From: Neisseria macacae ATCC 33926
Lineage (GTDB): Bacteria > Pseudomonadota > Gammaproteobacteria > Burkholderiales > Neisseriaceae
Direction of reading: 5' to 3'
Assembly: GCF_022749495.1 (NCBI RefSeq)
Contig: NZ_CP094241.1
Coordinates: forward strand, 1,488,001-1,552,000
Length of the DNA: 64,000 nucleotides
Positions 7,159 to 16,043 of the stretch are shown piece by piece (positions within the stretch are counted from its first letter, which is position 1; each line of letters opens with the position of its first letter). The notes beneath the pieces were generated by a model. The model saw only the letters and a program-made list of their open reading frames with translations. It did no database searches and was not told where the DNA came from. The position numbers and the translations under genes were made by a program.

Positions 7159-9801
7159 ATGGCATTCAATAAAATCGCCCGTAAAGACAGCGACTTCTAT
7201 GTAATCTGTACCCTCCCCGATTTCTGCTGGGCACCTCCTCCCGCTCCTCCTATCACACCACCCATCCCCTTCCCGCTCTTCGCCGACTTGGGCAATGCCA
7301 AAACCGTCGCCAAAGACGTCCGCCTCAACCGCAAGCCCGCCTTCGTCTTCAAGGCCAGTAAAACCAACCGCACTACCGGTGACGAACCCGCCCTTCCGGG
7401 CCGCAAGGGCATACTTTCCCGTACCGCCACCAAACCCGCCTGGCCGATGATGCATTCTTCTTCGGTTAAAATCCGCAAGCGCCACATCATACGCGCCGGC
7501 GATATGTTCCACATGAACAACAAGTTCAAGAAGAAACTGCCGCCCAAACCCTGTATTTCCTGCAAAGCCGCCGCCGCTGCCGGCCGCCCGGTCAATCCGA
7601 TACACGGGCTGAAGTTTTTGGAGAGTGAAACCGACTTTGCTTTTGAAGGCATCCTGCCGCTGGTTTGGAGCCGCAGCTATTATTCCGACCAAGACGGTAC
7701 CGGCTGGCTCGGCGAGGGCTGGAGCGTACCGGGCTGCCAACGCATCATCCGCGATGCGGCGGGATTGGCCTATATCGACGATCATGGCCGTTTGTTCCCG
7801 CTGCCGGAAGTCGATGAAGACGATGAGGAACCGGTATTGTTCGAGAGCGAACAGATTTGGTTCAGTAAAAATCCGGACGGGCATTATGTCATTGCGTCGC
7901 TGGACGGTTCGATAGCGCTGCGTTTTGCGCCTTTGGTGGTGGCGGAAGACGGTTCGGACGAAGATTCCACCTTCTTCCCGCTGGTGGCGGTGGAAGACGC
8001 CAACGGCAACCATCAGCGTTTCGTCTATCATCCGCTGACCGGTCTGCCGCAGTACGTCATCGACGGCAACGGCCGGGTGTTCTCGCTGAACTTCGGCAAT
8101 GTGGCGGATGAACAGTCGCCCAAAATGCGGCTGCTGTCGGTATCGCTGCTGGAGGGTTTGCCCGCCTTCGGCGAAGCGGTCCGGGTCGGCAGTCCGCTGG
8201 TCCGCTACGAATACAACGGCAGCGGCGACTTGGTCCGCGTCATCGGCCGCGACGGCAACGTCAAACGCAGCTTCGGCTATAAAAACAATCTGATGGTGTC
8301 GCACACGGATGCGGCCGGATTGGTATCGGAATACGAATACGACCATTACACCCCGACCGGCAAGGTGTTGCGCAACTGGACCTCCTTGGGCGAGGAATGG
8401 CGTTTTACCTATCACGACGGTTATACCGAGGTAACCGACGTGTTGGGCCGTACCGAGCAATATCATTACGATTACAACAACGAGTTGACCAAGCGGGTGT
8501 TTGCCGACGGCAGCGCTGTGTTGATGGAGCGCGACGGTTTGGGCCGTCTGCTCAGCCACACCGATGCGATGGGGCGCGTTACCCGTTATCAGTACAGCAA
8601 CGAGGGGCAGGTTGAAACCATCGTCCGCCCCGACGACGCCATCCTGCATTTCGACTATGACGACTGCTACCGTCTGATCCGTAAAAGCGATGCGGAAGGC
8701 CGTTATGACGGCTATACCTACGACGAAGCGGGCAATCTGCTGACCCATACCGACCCGCTGAAGCATACCACCCGTTTCGAATACGCCGGCAACGGTCTGT
8801 TGCTGTCGGTAACCGATCCGAACGGCAGCAGTACCGCCTATCACTATAATGAAAACCGCCAGCCCGACCTCATTACCGACTGCTCCGGTTACGAAACCAA
8901 ACTGGCCTACACCCCCGAAGGACAGCTGGCGCGTATAACCGATGCGCTGGGACAGTACACCGAATACCATTACGACGCCGACCAAAACCTCACCCTCGCC
9001 CGCTATCCCGACGGCAGCAAAGAGACCTTCGGCTACGATGCCGCGGGTCGTCTGAAAACCCATACCGACGGCGAAGGCTATACCACTTCCTACGAATACG
9101 GCCAAGACGGTCTGCCGACCCGACGCACCAATGCCTTGGGCCATACCTTCGGCTACCACTACGACAAAGCCCGCCGCTTAGTCGGCCTCACCAATGAAAA
9201 CGGTGCGCGCTACCGCTTTGCCTACGACGTCCTCGACCGCCTGATTGCCGAAAGCGGCTTCGACCATAAGCTCACCGGCTACCGCTACAACGCCGGCAAC
9301 GAGCTGGTCGAGCAGCGCGAATTCGGCGACGACGCCTCCCTAGCCGCCAAACTGATGGCGCAGCTGGGCGGACAGCCCGTCCCCAAAAAAGACGCCGCCA
9401 CGCTTTCAGACGACCTCGACAGCCAAACCCCGCTGCGGATTACCGAGTTCAAACGCGATATATTGGGACGCTTAATCCACGCCCTCGCCCGCGACAACGA
9501 CAAGGTTCAGGAAACCGTTTACGGCTACGACTTGGACGGCAATCTCGTCCGCGCCGCCAACCGCCACAGCATCACCTGCTTCGACTACAACGAAAACGGC
9601 CAGCTTATCGCCCAGCACCAATGGAAGGTGCCGTCCAAAGAAGAGAACGCCCGAAACGGTTTGCCGACAGCCAAAGAGGTTACGGCGCGGAAGAGATCGC
9701 CAGTGTGTTGGACCAGCTGGCGTTTACCTACCATTTTTACGGGCACACGGGCGAGGCATACCAAAACAACTTCGCGGATAACGGCATCACCCGGTCGGTA
9801 A
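7159..9801 (+). CDS. PAAR-like (DUF4150) Rhs protein with shifted 3' end
   Basis: 880 codons. Residues 1-130 resemble a DUF4150 PAAR-like domain (ICTLPDFCWAPPPAPP, PFPLFADLGNA, a late RAGDMFHMNN), the module that caps type VI secretion spikes. The Rhs shell then runs from KPCISCKAAAAAGRPVNPIHG and LPLVWSRSYYSDQDG through YD repeats to about residue 830 (LIAQHQWKVPSKEENARNG). The last 45 residues are out of frame: the true continuation (DSQRGYGAEEI) lies in the next frame from about 9660. A one-base change or a deletion thus removes the native C-terminus. Start ATG follows CAGGAGCAAG. Sheds its toxin tip; likely a silent or donor cassette. Confidence 0.85.
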   Translation: MAFNKIARKDSDFYVICTLPDFCWAPPPAPPITPPIPFPLFADLGNAKTVAKDVRLNRKPAFVFKASKTNRTTGDEPALPGRKGILSRTATKPAWPMMHSSSVKIRKRHIIRAGDMFHMNNKFKKKLPPKPCISCKAAAAAGRPVNPIHGLKFLESETDFAFEGILPLVWSRSYYSDQDGTGWLGEGWSVPGCQRIIRDAAGLAYIDDHGRLFPLPEVDEDDEEPVLFESEQIWFSKNPDGHYVIASLDGSIALRFAPLVVAEDGSDEDSTFFPLVAVEDANGNHQRFVYHPLTGLPQYVIDGNGRVFSLNFGNVADEQSPKMRLLSVSLLEGLPAFGEAVRVGSPLVRYEYNGSGDLVRVIGRDGNVKRSFGYKNNLMVSHTDAAGLVSEYEYDHYTPTGKVLRNWTSLGEEWRFTYHDGYTEVTDVLGRTEQYHYDYNNELTKRVFADGSAVLMERDGLGRLLSHTDAMGRVTRYQYSNEGQVETIVRPDDAILHFDYDDCYRLIRKSDAEGRYDGYTYDEAGNLLTHTDPLKHTTRFEYAGNGLLLSVTDPNGSSTAYHYNENRQPDLITDCSGYETKLAYTPEGQLARITDALGQYTEYHYDADQNLTLARYPDGSKETFGYDAAGRLKTHTDGEGYTTSYEYGQDGLPTRRTNALGHTFGYHYDKARRLVGLTNENGARYRFAYDVLDRLIAESGFDHKLTGYRYNAGNELVEQREFGDDASLAAKLMAQLGGQPVPKKDAATLSDDLDSQTPLRITEFKRDILGRLIHALARDNDKVQETVYGYDLDGNLVRAANRHSITCFDYNENGQLIAQHQWKVPSKEENARNGLPTAKEVTARKRSPVCWTSWRLPTIFTGTRARHTKTTSRITASPGR

Positions 9802-9962
9802 AAATTAAAGAATTGGAATTTGACGGACAGGGAAAATTGTCGGAAGGCTGTATGTTGATTTTGGAAGTGGAGCAGAAGAAAGGGGACAAGCTGTTTACGC
9901 TTTCGCCTGTACCGTTAAACGAGATCATTCATTTTATGCAGGACACTTGGCGGTATTGCTGA
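9660..9962 (+). pseudogene. Rhs 3' remnant joined to an unidentified protein end
   Basis: Continues the Rhs gene one frame over: DSQRGYGAEEIASVLDQL then TYHF, after which the sequence no longer looks like a YD repeat. The final 65 residues (VKIKELEFDGQGKL, MLILEVEQKKGDKLF, LNEIIHFMQDTWRYC) look like the end of a separate small globular protein, perhaps an immunity protein. A deletion fusing the Rhs core to this tail would explain the arrangement. I cannot name the family. Confidence 0.55.
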
Positions 9963-10010
9963 TGCGGAAAGGAGGGATTGAAAACCCGTCCTTTTGTTTT
10001 GCCGGTTGTT

Positions 10011-10046
10011 TTTCAGGTAGCCTACACCATTCAAGGCTACCTGAAA
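10011..10046. terminator. Hairpin of AGGCTACCTGAA-type DUS
   Basis: TTTCAGGTAGCC and GGCTACCTGAAA are an inverted pair of the DUS dialect described for Eikenella (AG-eikDUS), with a 12 nt loop. It separates the convergent Rhs remnant and phosphoesterase gene. First appearance in the window of a non-mucosa dialect. Confidence 0.75.
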
Positions 10047-10068
10047 ATTCATTTCTAAAAATAAAAGC

Positions 10069-10728
10069 TCATTCATTCAATGCCGCCAATCTCGCCCGAA
10101 TTTTTGCAGCTGCATCTTCCGTACTGTTACCAACGATAACGTTTTGCTTGTCGTCGAAATACTGCACGGCGGGGAGGTCGCGCAGGAAGCTGTCAATATC
10201 CTGTGCGGTCAGGAAACGGCCGTGCATATCCCAGCCGACATTGAGGGCGCGTCCTTTGACGGCAGCCATGCGGTCGTGCAGATGGCCGTAGAGGTGGTAT
10301 AGGCCGTGGTGGATGCCGTCCCATTCGTATAAGGGATAGTGGCACAAAATCGCGGTATTGCCGATTTCGGGCAGTTTGAGCCGCAGGTAATGGCTGGCGG
10401 ACGAGAGCAACGGATGACCGTCGGCTTTGCGTGTGTTGAGGAAATGTGCTTCGTTTTGCCGAATTAGGTAGTCGTGGTTACCGTAAATCAAATGGTGTTG
10501 ACCGTTAAGCCGTTGCAGCACGGCTTCGATGTGTGCGGGATTTTTGGCAAAGCAGACATCGCCGAGGTTGTACACAGTGTCTTGCGGGGTAACGACGCGG
10601 TTCCAGCAGTCGATCAGGTATTCGTTCAGCTCGTTGGTGTTATCGCTTTGTAGGCGGAATTGCGGGCAGTATCGGGCGATGTTGGGATGGGAGAAGTGCC
10701 AGTCGGCGGTGAAATAGGTTTGGGACAT
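10069..10728 (-). CDS. Calcineurin-like metallophosphoesterase
   Basis: 219 residues carrying all metal-binding motifs of the superfamily in order: ADWHFSH near residue 9, NLGDVCF, YGNHDYL, CHYPLYEW and YGHLHD. No signal peptide, so cytoplasmic. The family includes nucleases and phosphodiesterases, and the substrate cannot be read from the sequence. Preceded by a TGTCCCATGAG-like start context; 112 nt downstream of the next gene on the same strand, with a hairpin between. Confidence 0.85.
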   Translation of the reverse strand: MSQTYFTADWHFSHPNIARYCPQFRLQSDNTNELNEYLIDCWNRVVTPQDTVYNLGDVCFAKNPAHIEAVLQRLNGQHHLIYGNHDYLIRQNEAHFLNTRKADGHPLLSSASHYLRLKLPEIGNTAILCHYPLYEWDGIHHGLYHLYGHLHDRMAAVKGRALNVGWDMHGRFLTAQDIDSFLRDLPAVQYFDDKQNVIVGNSTEDAAAKIRARLAALNE

Positions 10729-10768
10729 GGGATACTCGGTTTCGGGTGATCTGACAATGAAAAATAAG

Positions 10769-10834
10769 GTGCAGGCTGCTTTAGAGGCCGTCTGAAACAG
10801 GGTTGGGGCGATAAAAAGCAGCCTGCACTTTTTT
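10769..10834. terminator. Hairpin of AAGCAGCCTGCA-type DUS
   Basis: GTGCAGGCTGCTTT (10769) and AAAAGCAGCCTGCAC (10814) pair across about 30 nt and are followed by six T. The arms match the dialect described for Kingella (AA-king3DUS). An AGGCCGTCTGAA (AG-DUS, 10785) lies in the loop, so two dialects share one hairpin. Confidence 0.65.
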
Positions 10835-10840
10835 GCCCAC

Positions 10841-11689
10841 CTATCTGCCGGTCAATACCAACCGTCGGCAGAAGGCTTCCCAGTCGGTAAGGTGCACAAC
10901 GTGCGTGCCGTCTGCCAACGGGTATACATCGGAAGCGCAAGTGGTGCGCCAATAGGTGTAAAACGGAAGTTTGGCGATGTCGGCTTCCGATACGGCAGGG
11001 GCATTATCCTGTTCTGGCGTATGCACAATCGGCAAGCCGAAATAGCTGTATTGACCGTCTGCGACTTTGTCACCTATGAGGCCGGTTTGGCCGCGGTGTC
11101 TGCCGGTACGGACAAATCGGCGGCAGAACGCGTTCCAATCATGCAGAAAAACGGTGGCTTGCCCGTCTATCAGGCTTTGGGCGGAACCGATGCTGCTGTC
11201 CCGCCAAAACGGGTAGAACGGTAATGCAGCGATGTGATGTTCCATGATGACCGGAAAATCTCTCTGCCCTACCGGCCGCATCACCGGAACGCCGAAACAG
11301 GCGGTTTCAGGCAAGGCATGTGCAGGCTGCATGAAGGTGTTTTGCAGGATAACGGCCGCTTCTGCAGGGTCAATACCCAAACTGTCTATGGCAGGCTGCA
11401 AGGTTGCAGGCAGGTCGCAAAAGCAGCCTGCACCTTCCAGCAGGCAGTACACCGAGTTGTGCGTATGTGCCAGCGGTGCAGCCCATAGGGTAACGGGCGA
11501 GGTGCGGATTCGGCCGCCTGCGGCAAAGCGTCCCGAACCATCTTGGGCGACTGTGCCGTACACCACGGCATACTCGGATTTGCCGGGCGTGTGGTAGCGC
11601 GTGAAGGTCCAGTCGGTGAGCTTGCAGGAGATAAGGGCGCCGTCGTGGAAATGTTCGGATGGGATGGGGTTGGCGGGGGTGTTGGGCAT
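10841..11689 (-). CDS. Unidentified protein with internal repeats
   Basis: 282 residues, no family recognised. It has at least two related repeats: IAALPFYPFWRDSS then VFLHDWNAFCRRFVRTGR (about 155-195), and IAKLPFYTYWRTTC then VVHLTDWEAFCRRLVLTGR (C-terminus). A weaker first copy may be ISCKLTDWTFTRYHTPGK at the N-terminus. The D-W-x-x-F-C-R-R core is the constant part. The middle has HTHNSVYCLLEGAG, reminiscent of a short binding loop. No signal peptide or membrane segment. Lies between the phosphoesterase and the AAA gene on one strand. Confidence 0.7.
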   Translation of the reverse strand: MPNTPANPIPSEHFHDGALISCKLTDWTFTRYHTPGKSEYAVVYGTVAQDGSGRFAAGGRIRTSPVTLWAAPLAHTHNSVYCLLEGAGCFCDLPATLQPAIDSLGIDPAEAAVILQNTFMQPAHALPETACFGVPVMRPVGQRDFPVIMEHHIAALPFYPFWRDSSIGSAQSLIDGQATVFLHDWNAFCRRFVRTGRHRGQTGLIGDKVADGQYSYFGLPIVHTPEQDNAPAVSEADIAKLPFYTYWRTTCASDVYPLADGTHVVHLTDWEAFCRRLVLTGR

Positions 11690-11722
11690 GGTTCATTCCT
11701 TGAAGGGCGGTTTCAGGTAGCC

Positions 11723-12952
11723 TCAAACATAGGCCGCAGGCACGGCAACCAAATTCTCCGCCAACCAGATTTTTTGCGGGTACTGGTTGATGATCGTGCC
11801 GTGGGCGATGCCCAATTCGTTTGCCGGCAGCGTGTTGCGCAGCAGGTTGAAAGCGGCGGCCATTTTTTTATTGGGATTGGCGGTGGCTTTGATTTCAACG
11901 GGGTACAGCATCTGCTGGTGTTCGATCAGTAGGTCGATTTCTTTTTGATTGGTGTCGCGGTAAAAATAAATCGGCGGTTCTTGGCCTTGGTTGTGGAAGG
12001 ATTTGATGATTTCGCCCACGACAAAAGTTTCAAAAAACTGCCCGCTCTTGGCTCCGTTTTGAATGGTTTCCGGCGTCAGCCATTTGGTCAGGTAGGCCAT
12101 CAGGCCGGTGTTCAGCATATAGACTTTCGGGGTTTTGATGGCGCGTTTAAGGTGGTTGTTGCCATAGGGTTGCAGCAGATAGACGATGCCCGATGTTTGC
12201 AGCACGGTGAGCCAACGCTTGACGGTATCCACCGATACACCGATTTCCTGGGCCACGCTGCTGTAATTCAATAATTCCCCGCTGCGGGCGGCAATAGCAA
12301 TCATGAACCGAGTGAAATCGCCGCTGCTGCCTACATTGACCAATTGGCGCACGTCGCGTTCGATATAGGTGGCGACATACGAGGCATAGTAAACCTGCCA
12401 GTCGGTTGCGGGTTGCTCGTATAAGCGCGGCATATCGCCGCGGTGGATAATCTGCCAGATATTTTCGTGTTCGGGCAAACTGAATACCGGTTTCCGGTCA
12501 GCCAAATAGCCTTCGTCCGGCACAAAGGCCGTCTGAAAATCATCGCCGCGCATTTCGCGCCACGACAATCCGTTTAATTTCAATACCGCAATGCGCCCGG
12601 CCAGGCTTTCGCTGACATTTTGCATCAACTCAAAAGCCTGAGAACCGGACAGCAGGTACAGGCCGTTCTGCTTGCGCCGGTCTATATCCATTTTCAGCAG
12701 GGGGAACAGCTCGGGGGCATATTGGACTTCGTCCACAATCAGCGGCGGCGTGTGGTTCAATAAAAACAGTTGCGGCTCGTTTTTGGCTTGGTCGAGCAGC
12801 AAGGGATCGTCTAAGGTAAGGTATCCGTATTCGGGCGCAATGTGCTGAAGCAGCGTAGATTTACCGACCTGCCGCGCACCGGTCAGCAATACGGCGGGAA
12901 ATTGGGCGGACAGCTTTTGCAGGACGGATTGCAGGTGACGTGGGTAATACAT
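11723..12952 (-). CDS. AAA_14 / DUF4143 ATP-binding protein
   Basis: 409-residue ATPase of the family that pairs an N-terminal AAA_14 domain with a C-terminal DUF4143 domain. Walker A is GARQVGKST (about 25-33), Walker B LIVDEVQYAPEL, and a sensor-like LLSGSQAFELM follows. The C-terminal half has IERDVRQLVNVGSS, a helix-turn-helix-like SSVAQEIGVSVDTVKRWL, and the end motif EIDLLIEHQQMLYPVEIKAT, which resembles a restriction-like (PD-(D/E)xK) strand pair with E-x-K. Common as singletons on bacterial chromosomes and islands; cellular role unproven. AG-DUS at 12526 inside the gene. Confidence 0.85.
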   Translation of the reverse strand: MYYPRHLQSVLQKLSAQFPAVLLTGARQVGKSTLLQHIAPEYGYLTLDDPLLLDQAKNEPQLFLLNHTPPLIVDEVQYAPELFPLLKMDIDRRKQNGLYLLSGSQAFELMQNVSESLAGRIAVLKLNGLSWREMRGDDFQTAFVPDEGYLADRKPVFSLPEHENIWQIIHRGDMPRLYEQPATDWQVYYASYVATYIERDVRQLVNVGSSGDFTRFMIAIAARSGELLNYSSVAQEIGVSVDTVKRWLTVLQTSGIVYLLQPYGNNHLKRAIKTPKVYMLNTGLMAYLTKWLTPETIQNGAKSGQFFETFVVGEIIKSFHNQGQEPPIYFYRDTNQKEIDLLIEHQQMLYPVEIKATANPNKKMAAAFNLLRNTLPANELGIAHGTIINQYPQKIWLAENLVAVPAAYV

Positions 12953-13418
12953 AACAAAATCCAGTTTAACTTAAGACAGAATCTTAATTTAAACTGTATT
13001 TTTGCGCAATACATCTTATTTTGTATGGTAATGATGCCGTAGGCCACACCGCGAAACAGCCGCTATATACACTCCTTGTTATACTGGCGTACATAGTCCT
13101 CGGGCGTGATGCGCCGCTCATTCTGGCTGTTAGGCAGGTAATCAACAATAGAGACCGGGCTAGATAACACGGTAGATTCTCTGGCGGTACAAAAGGTGCG
13201 TGAAGAGTTAACAGCATTAAGCGATCAGCGAGCATAACAGGAAGTAGCTGAGGATGCTTACAGATACGCTAACCCGACTAAAAAAAGAACCGCTCTTTCC
13301 AGTTAGGCAAGCTGACCGACAAAGGCACATCCGAACCACTGCTGAAACCAGAACATGCTCTTTCGCAGCTGCAGAGGGTTTTTGACGGGGTTCAGATGGC
13401 ACTAAGGGGGGGGAGCTC

Positions 13419-13592
13419 ATGGAGCACAGTACGCAGGCCTCCCTACTTCAAGTACGCTCAACAGAACAGCAACGGATACTGTGTTCTACCCGTAGTGATA
13501 TCAATGCGCTCATGAAGGAGGTGCAAGGCATCAAACATCCTTTCCATAACCTATCTACATTCAACCAGAGATATTCAGCCCCGCCCTTCTAA
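13419..13592 (+). CDS. Short ORF of unknown status
   Basis: 57 codons from an ATG preceded by a strong purine-rich AAGGGGGGGGAG stretch. The product is polar (STEQQRILCSTRSDIN) with no membrane segment or known motif. It stands in otherwise decayed sequence, so it may be a relic of a phage or plasmid gene rather than a live gene. Confidence 0.25.
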   Translation: MEHSTQASLLQVRSTEQQRILCSTRSDINALMKEVQGIKHPFHNLSTFNQRYSAPPF

Positions 13593-13679
13593 AACATCAT
13601 CGGTATCCTAGAATCCCAACTACAATCCTGATAATTATTGGTGGAACCAATATTAACCAAATCGCCAGCCAATAAACAA

Positions 13680-13705
13680 GCCACCCTGATTGGGTGGCCT
13701 TTTTA
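13680..13705 (+). terminator. Intrinsic terminator in the decayed region
   Basis: GCCACCC, TGATT loop, GGGTGGC, then CTTTTTATT. A sound terminator with no intact gene before it, consistent with a deleted or decayed operon. Confidence 0.7.
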
Positions 13706-14532
13706 TTATTGGGTGGACAGATACATCTCGCGAATCTGCTCTTGGGTTGGTTTGGTTAACCCCATTGATCATTGGTACAGCGTAGGATGAATTTATTGCT
13801 TCGGCAGACATAACTAACGCTCCATCCGCCAGTTTGCATACATCTCCATATTGGCATACTCGACTATTTCCCTTTTTGTCATCAACCCACCTACCAACCC
13901 GAAGGCTGTCGAGCCGAACCCGATAACATAAAATCAGCTTCGCCCTCGTTCGGTTGACGACCGAACTCGGAGTATGCCGACGGGCGTCTTACCGAATTCC
14001 GTCTCGACAATCCGATGACCATCGTGTCAAACCCTATGGGAAAAGTCAGCCAAAATTTCCAAAATCACCGATGTATATATACTATATATGATATATATAT
14101 TCTTATAATAGGTACTTATATAGTATATATAAATATAAGTATGCGCTTTAAACAAAAAAAGCAATCTCTAGGACATATCATAGCTCCACTTTTCCCAAAT
14201 CTATAATTTCAAAAAATTCGGGAGGCAAAACAATAAAAGTTTTACCTCCCAAGAAAAATTTTTCCGAAATCTTCATATATCGCTCATATTTTTCAGAGTC
14301 TCATTCCTCCAATGATAAATAATTCTTTGCAGACCAGTCCTTCATCTTTTTATTTTTATGCAGACCGTAGTAGAACACTTCGTGAAAAAAAATAAATGTG
14401 GCCCAAACTTGAGTAAAAATTTTTCCAACACGAACCCTAGTACACCGGCCTGGCAAACCATGGCTGGAATTTTTCTGTACCGGCTACCAAGTTTTGTTTA
14501 CCTTACTACTTTTTCTCTTCAAATGACAGCAA

Positions 14533-14834
14533 TCGAACAAAGCTTTGGTACGTTGCACCGTAAATTCCGCTATGCCCGGGCAGCCTATTTTGGTCTGATT
14601 AAAGTGAGTGCGCAAAGCCATCTGAAGGTGATGTGTTTGAACCTGTTGAAAGCCGCCAACAGGCTAAGTGTGCCTGTTGCCGCCTAAAAGGCGGTCCGGA
14701 TGCCTTATTATGAGGTATCCGGGGAGGATTAAGGGGGTATTTGGGTAAAATTAGGAGTGATTTGGGGCGAAAACAGCCGAAAACCTGTGTTTGGGTTTCA
14801 GCTGTCGGGGGAAGTGCTTTTTTGCAAAGGTCTC
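14533..14834 (+). mobile_element. 3' remnant of an IS1106-like element
   Basis: Matches the last 52 codons of the transposase found three times elsewhere in the window (EQSFGTLHRKFRYARAAYFG to NRLSVPVAA) and the following 3' non-coding end, up to the terminal GCAAAGGTCTC. The 5' three quarters of the element are missing. Its right tip replaces the last codons and stop of the EamA gene next to it. Confidence 0.88.
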
Positions 14835-15248
14835 GGCCAAAGTCAGCACGCCGGCGGCAATCAGCCCAATGCCCAGCCATTCCTGGGAAGACGGCCATTC
14901 CTTCAACACCACTGCGAATAACGCCACCAGCACGATACTGAATTTATCCACAGGCGCGACCTTTGAGGCCTCGCCCATCTGCAAGGCCTTAAAATAAGCC
15001 AGCCAAGATGCGCCTGTGGCCAAACCCGACAATATCAGGAACGTCCAATTGCGCGCGGAAAAATCGGTCACGCCCTGCCATTTGCCCGCATAACTCAAAA
15101 ATGCCGCCAAGGCAGCCAAAATAACCAATGTGCGGATAAAGGTGGCAAAATCCGAATCGATGTCCTGCAAGCCGGCTTTGGCAAAAACAGCCGTCAAAGC
15201 GGCAAAGAAAGCAGAAGCCAATGCCCAATAAAACCAAGTATTTTCCAT
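14751..15248 (-). CDS. EamA-family transporter, 3' end replaced by an IS
   Basis: Small DMT-superfamily membrane protein (one EamA unit). About 137 native residues with four or five hydrophobic segments: FYWALASAFFAALTAVFA, FIRTLVILAALAAFL, FLILSGLATGASWLAYF, FSIVLVALFAVVLK and WLGIGLIAAGVLTLA. From ETFAKKHFPR on, the frame is the tip of the IS1106-like remnant, read in the wrong direction, giving about 28 foreign residues. The native protein probably ended two or three residues later, so function may survive. Start chosen at 15248 because AGAAGG lies 10 nt upstream; a longer frame exists but lacks a ribosome site. Confidence 0.82.
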   Translation of the reverse strand: MENTWFYWALASAFFAALTAVFAKAGLQDIDSDFATFIRTLVILAALAAFLSYAGKWQGVTDFSARNWTFLILSGLATGASWLAYFKALQMGEASKVAPVDKFSIVLVALFAVVLKEWPSSQEWLGIGLIAAGVLTLAETFAKKHFPRQLKPKHRFSAVFAPNHS

Positions 15249-15296
15249 TTTACCGCCTTCTAATTTCAAATATTTAAACAAAAATCAAGGATTCCT

Positions 15297-16004
15297 ATGC
15301 AAGACAACGGCTTCTCTTATGCCCAGCAACGGCATGCGCTGTTTTGGCTGGTATTGTTCCATATGCTCATTATTGCCTCAAGCAATTATTTGGTGCAATT
15401 CCCCTTCACCGTAACCCTGCCCAACGGATTTGAAGTACATTCCACTTGGGGCGCGCTGACCTTTCCGTTTATCTTTTTGGCTACCGATTTGACCGTTCGG
15501 ATTTTCGGGCAGCGGCTGGCGCGGAGGATAGTATTTTTCGTCATGTTTCCCGCTCTGGCGCTGTCTTACGCATTATCCGTCTTGTTCCAAAACGGCACAT
15601 GGGTCGGTTTTGCCTCTTTGGCCGTATTCATACCGTCTGTGTTCCGTATCGCCGTCGCCAGTTTTTCGGCTTATGCGGTCGGACAGATATTGGATATTTT
15701 CGTGTTCAACCGGCTGCGCCGCCTGAAATCGTGGTGGATTGCCCCTTTTTCATCAATGTTTGCCGGCAATGCAATCGACACTTTACTTTTTTTCGGCATA
15801 GCCTTTGCCGGCAGCGGCGACAAATTTATGGCTGCCAATTGGCCGCATATCGCCTTTGTTGATTATCTGTTCAAACTGGCTGTTTGCACCCTGTTTTTCC
15901 TGCCCGCCTATGGGGTATTGTTGAAAATTCTAACCGGCAGACTAACCACATTGCAGGAGGAAGACATAAGGCAGACCGCCGCCCTTGCAGAAGAACATTT
16001 GTGA
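15297..16004 (+). CDS. yhhQ: YhhQ-family queuosine precursor transporter
   Basis: 235-residue inner-membrane protein with about six hydrophobic segments (ALFWLVLFHMLIIASSNYLV, ALTFPFIFLATDLTVRIFG, IVFFVMFPALALSYALSVLF, and others). The T-D-L-x-x-R-x-F-G motif and the FAGNAIDTLLFFGIAF segment are typical of the VUT/YhhQ family, which imports 7-deazaguanine precursors for queuosine in tRNA. Divergent from the EamA gene with 48 nt between starts, so the promoters overlap. Convergent with the LysR gene that follows. Confidence 0.88.
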   Translation: MQDNGFSYAQQRHALFWLVLFHMLIIASSNYLVQFPFTVTLPNGFEVHSTWGALTFPFIFLATDLTVRIFGQRLARRIVFFVMFPALALSYALSVLFQNGTWVGFASLAVFIPSVFRIAVASFSAYAVGQILDIFVFNRLRRLKSWWIAPFSSMFAGNAIDTLLFFGIAFAGSGDKFMAANWPHIAFVDYLFKLAVCTLFFLPAYGVLLKILTGRLTTLQEEDIRQTAALAEEHL

Positions 16005-16043
16005 AGGGGCGGGTGTTTCTGACGGGATGGATAAAGGGGTTGG

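Larger units (their letters stand above)
12953..14521. other. Gene graveyard of decayed reading frames
   Basis: No intact gene in 1.5 kb. Protein-like fragments remain: on the minus strand near 13065-13215 a frame containing DYLPNSQNERRITPEDYV; near 13785-13900 (minus) TKREIVEYANMEMYANW; on the plus strand near 13975 YADGRLTEFRLDNPM, which resembles an Rhs repeat; and near 14130-14440 (minus) a frame with KMKDWSAKNYLSLEE, a stop, then KYERYMKISEKFFLGGK. The last looks like a small toxin- or immunity-size gene with an internal stop. No families recognised with confidence. Confidence 0.5.

Noticed and set aside
6934..9159. Long 741-codon open frame on the minus strand
   Set aside because: It is the antisense shadow of the GC-rich Rhs gene; the product is low-complexity (Val/Gly/Phe-rich) with no ribosome site.
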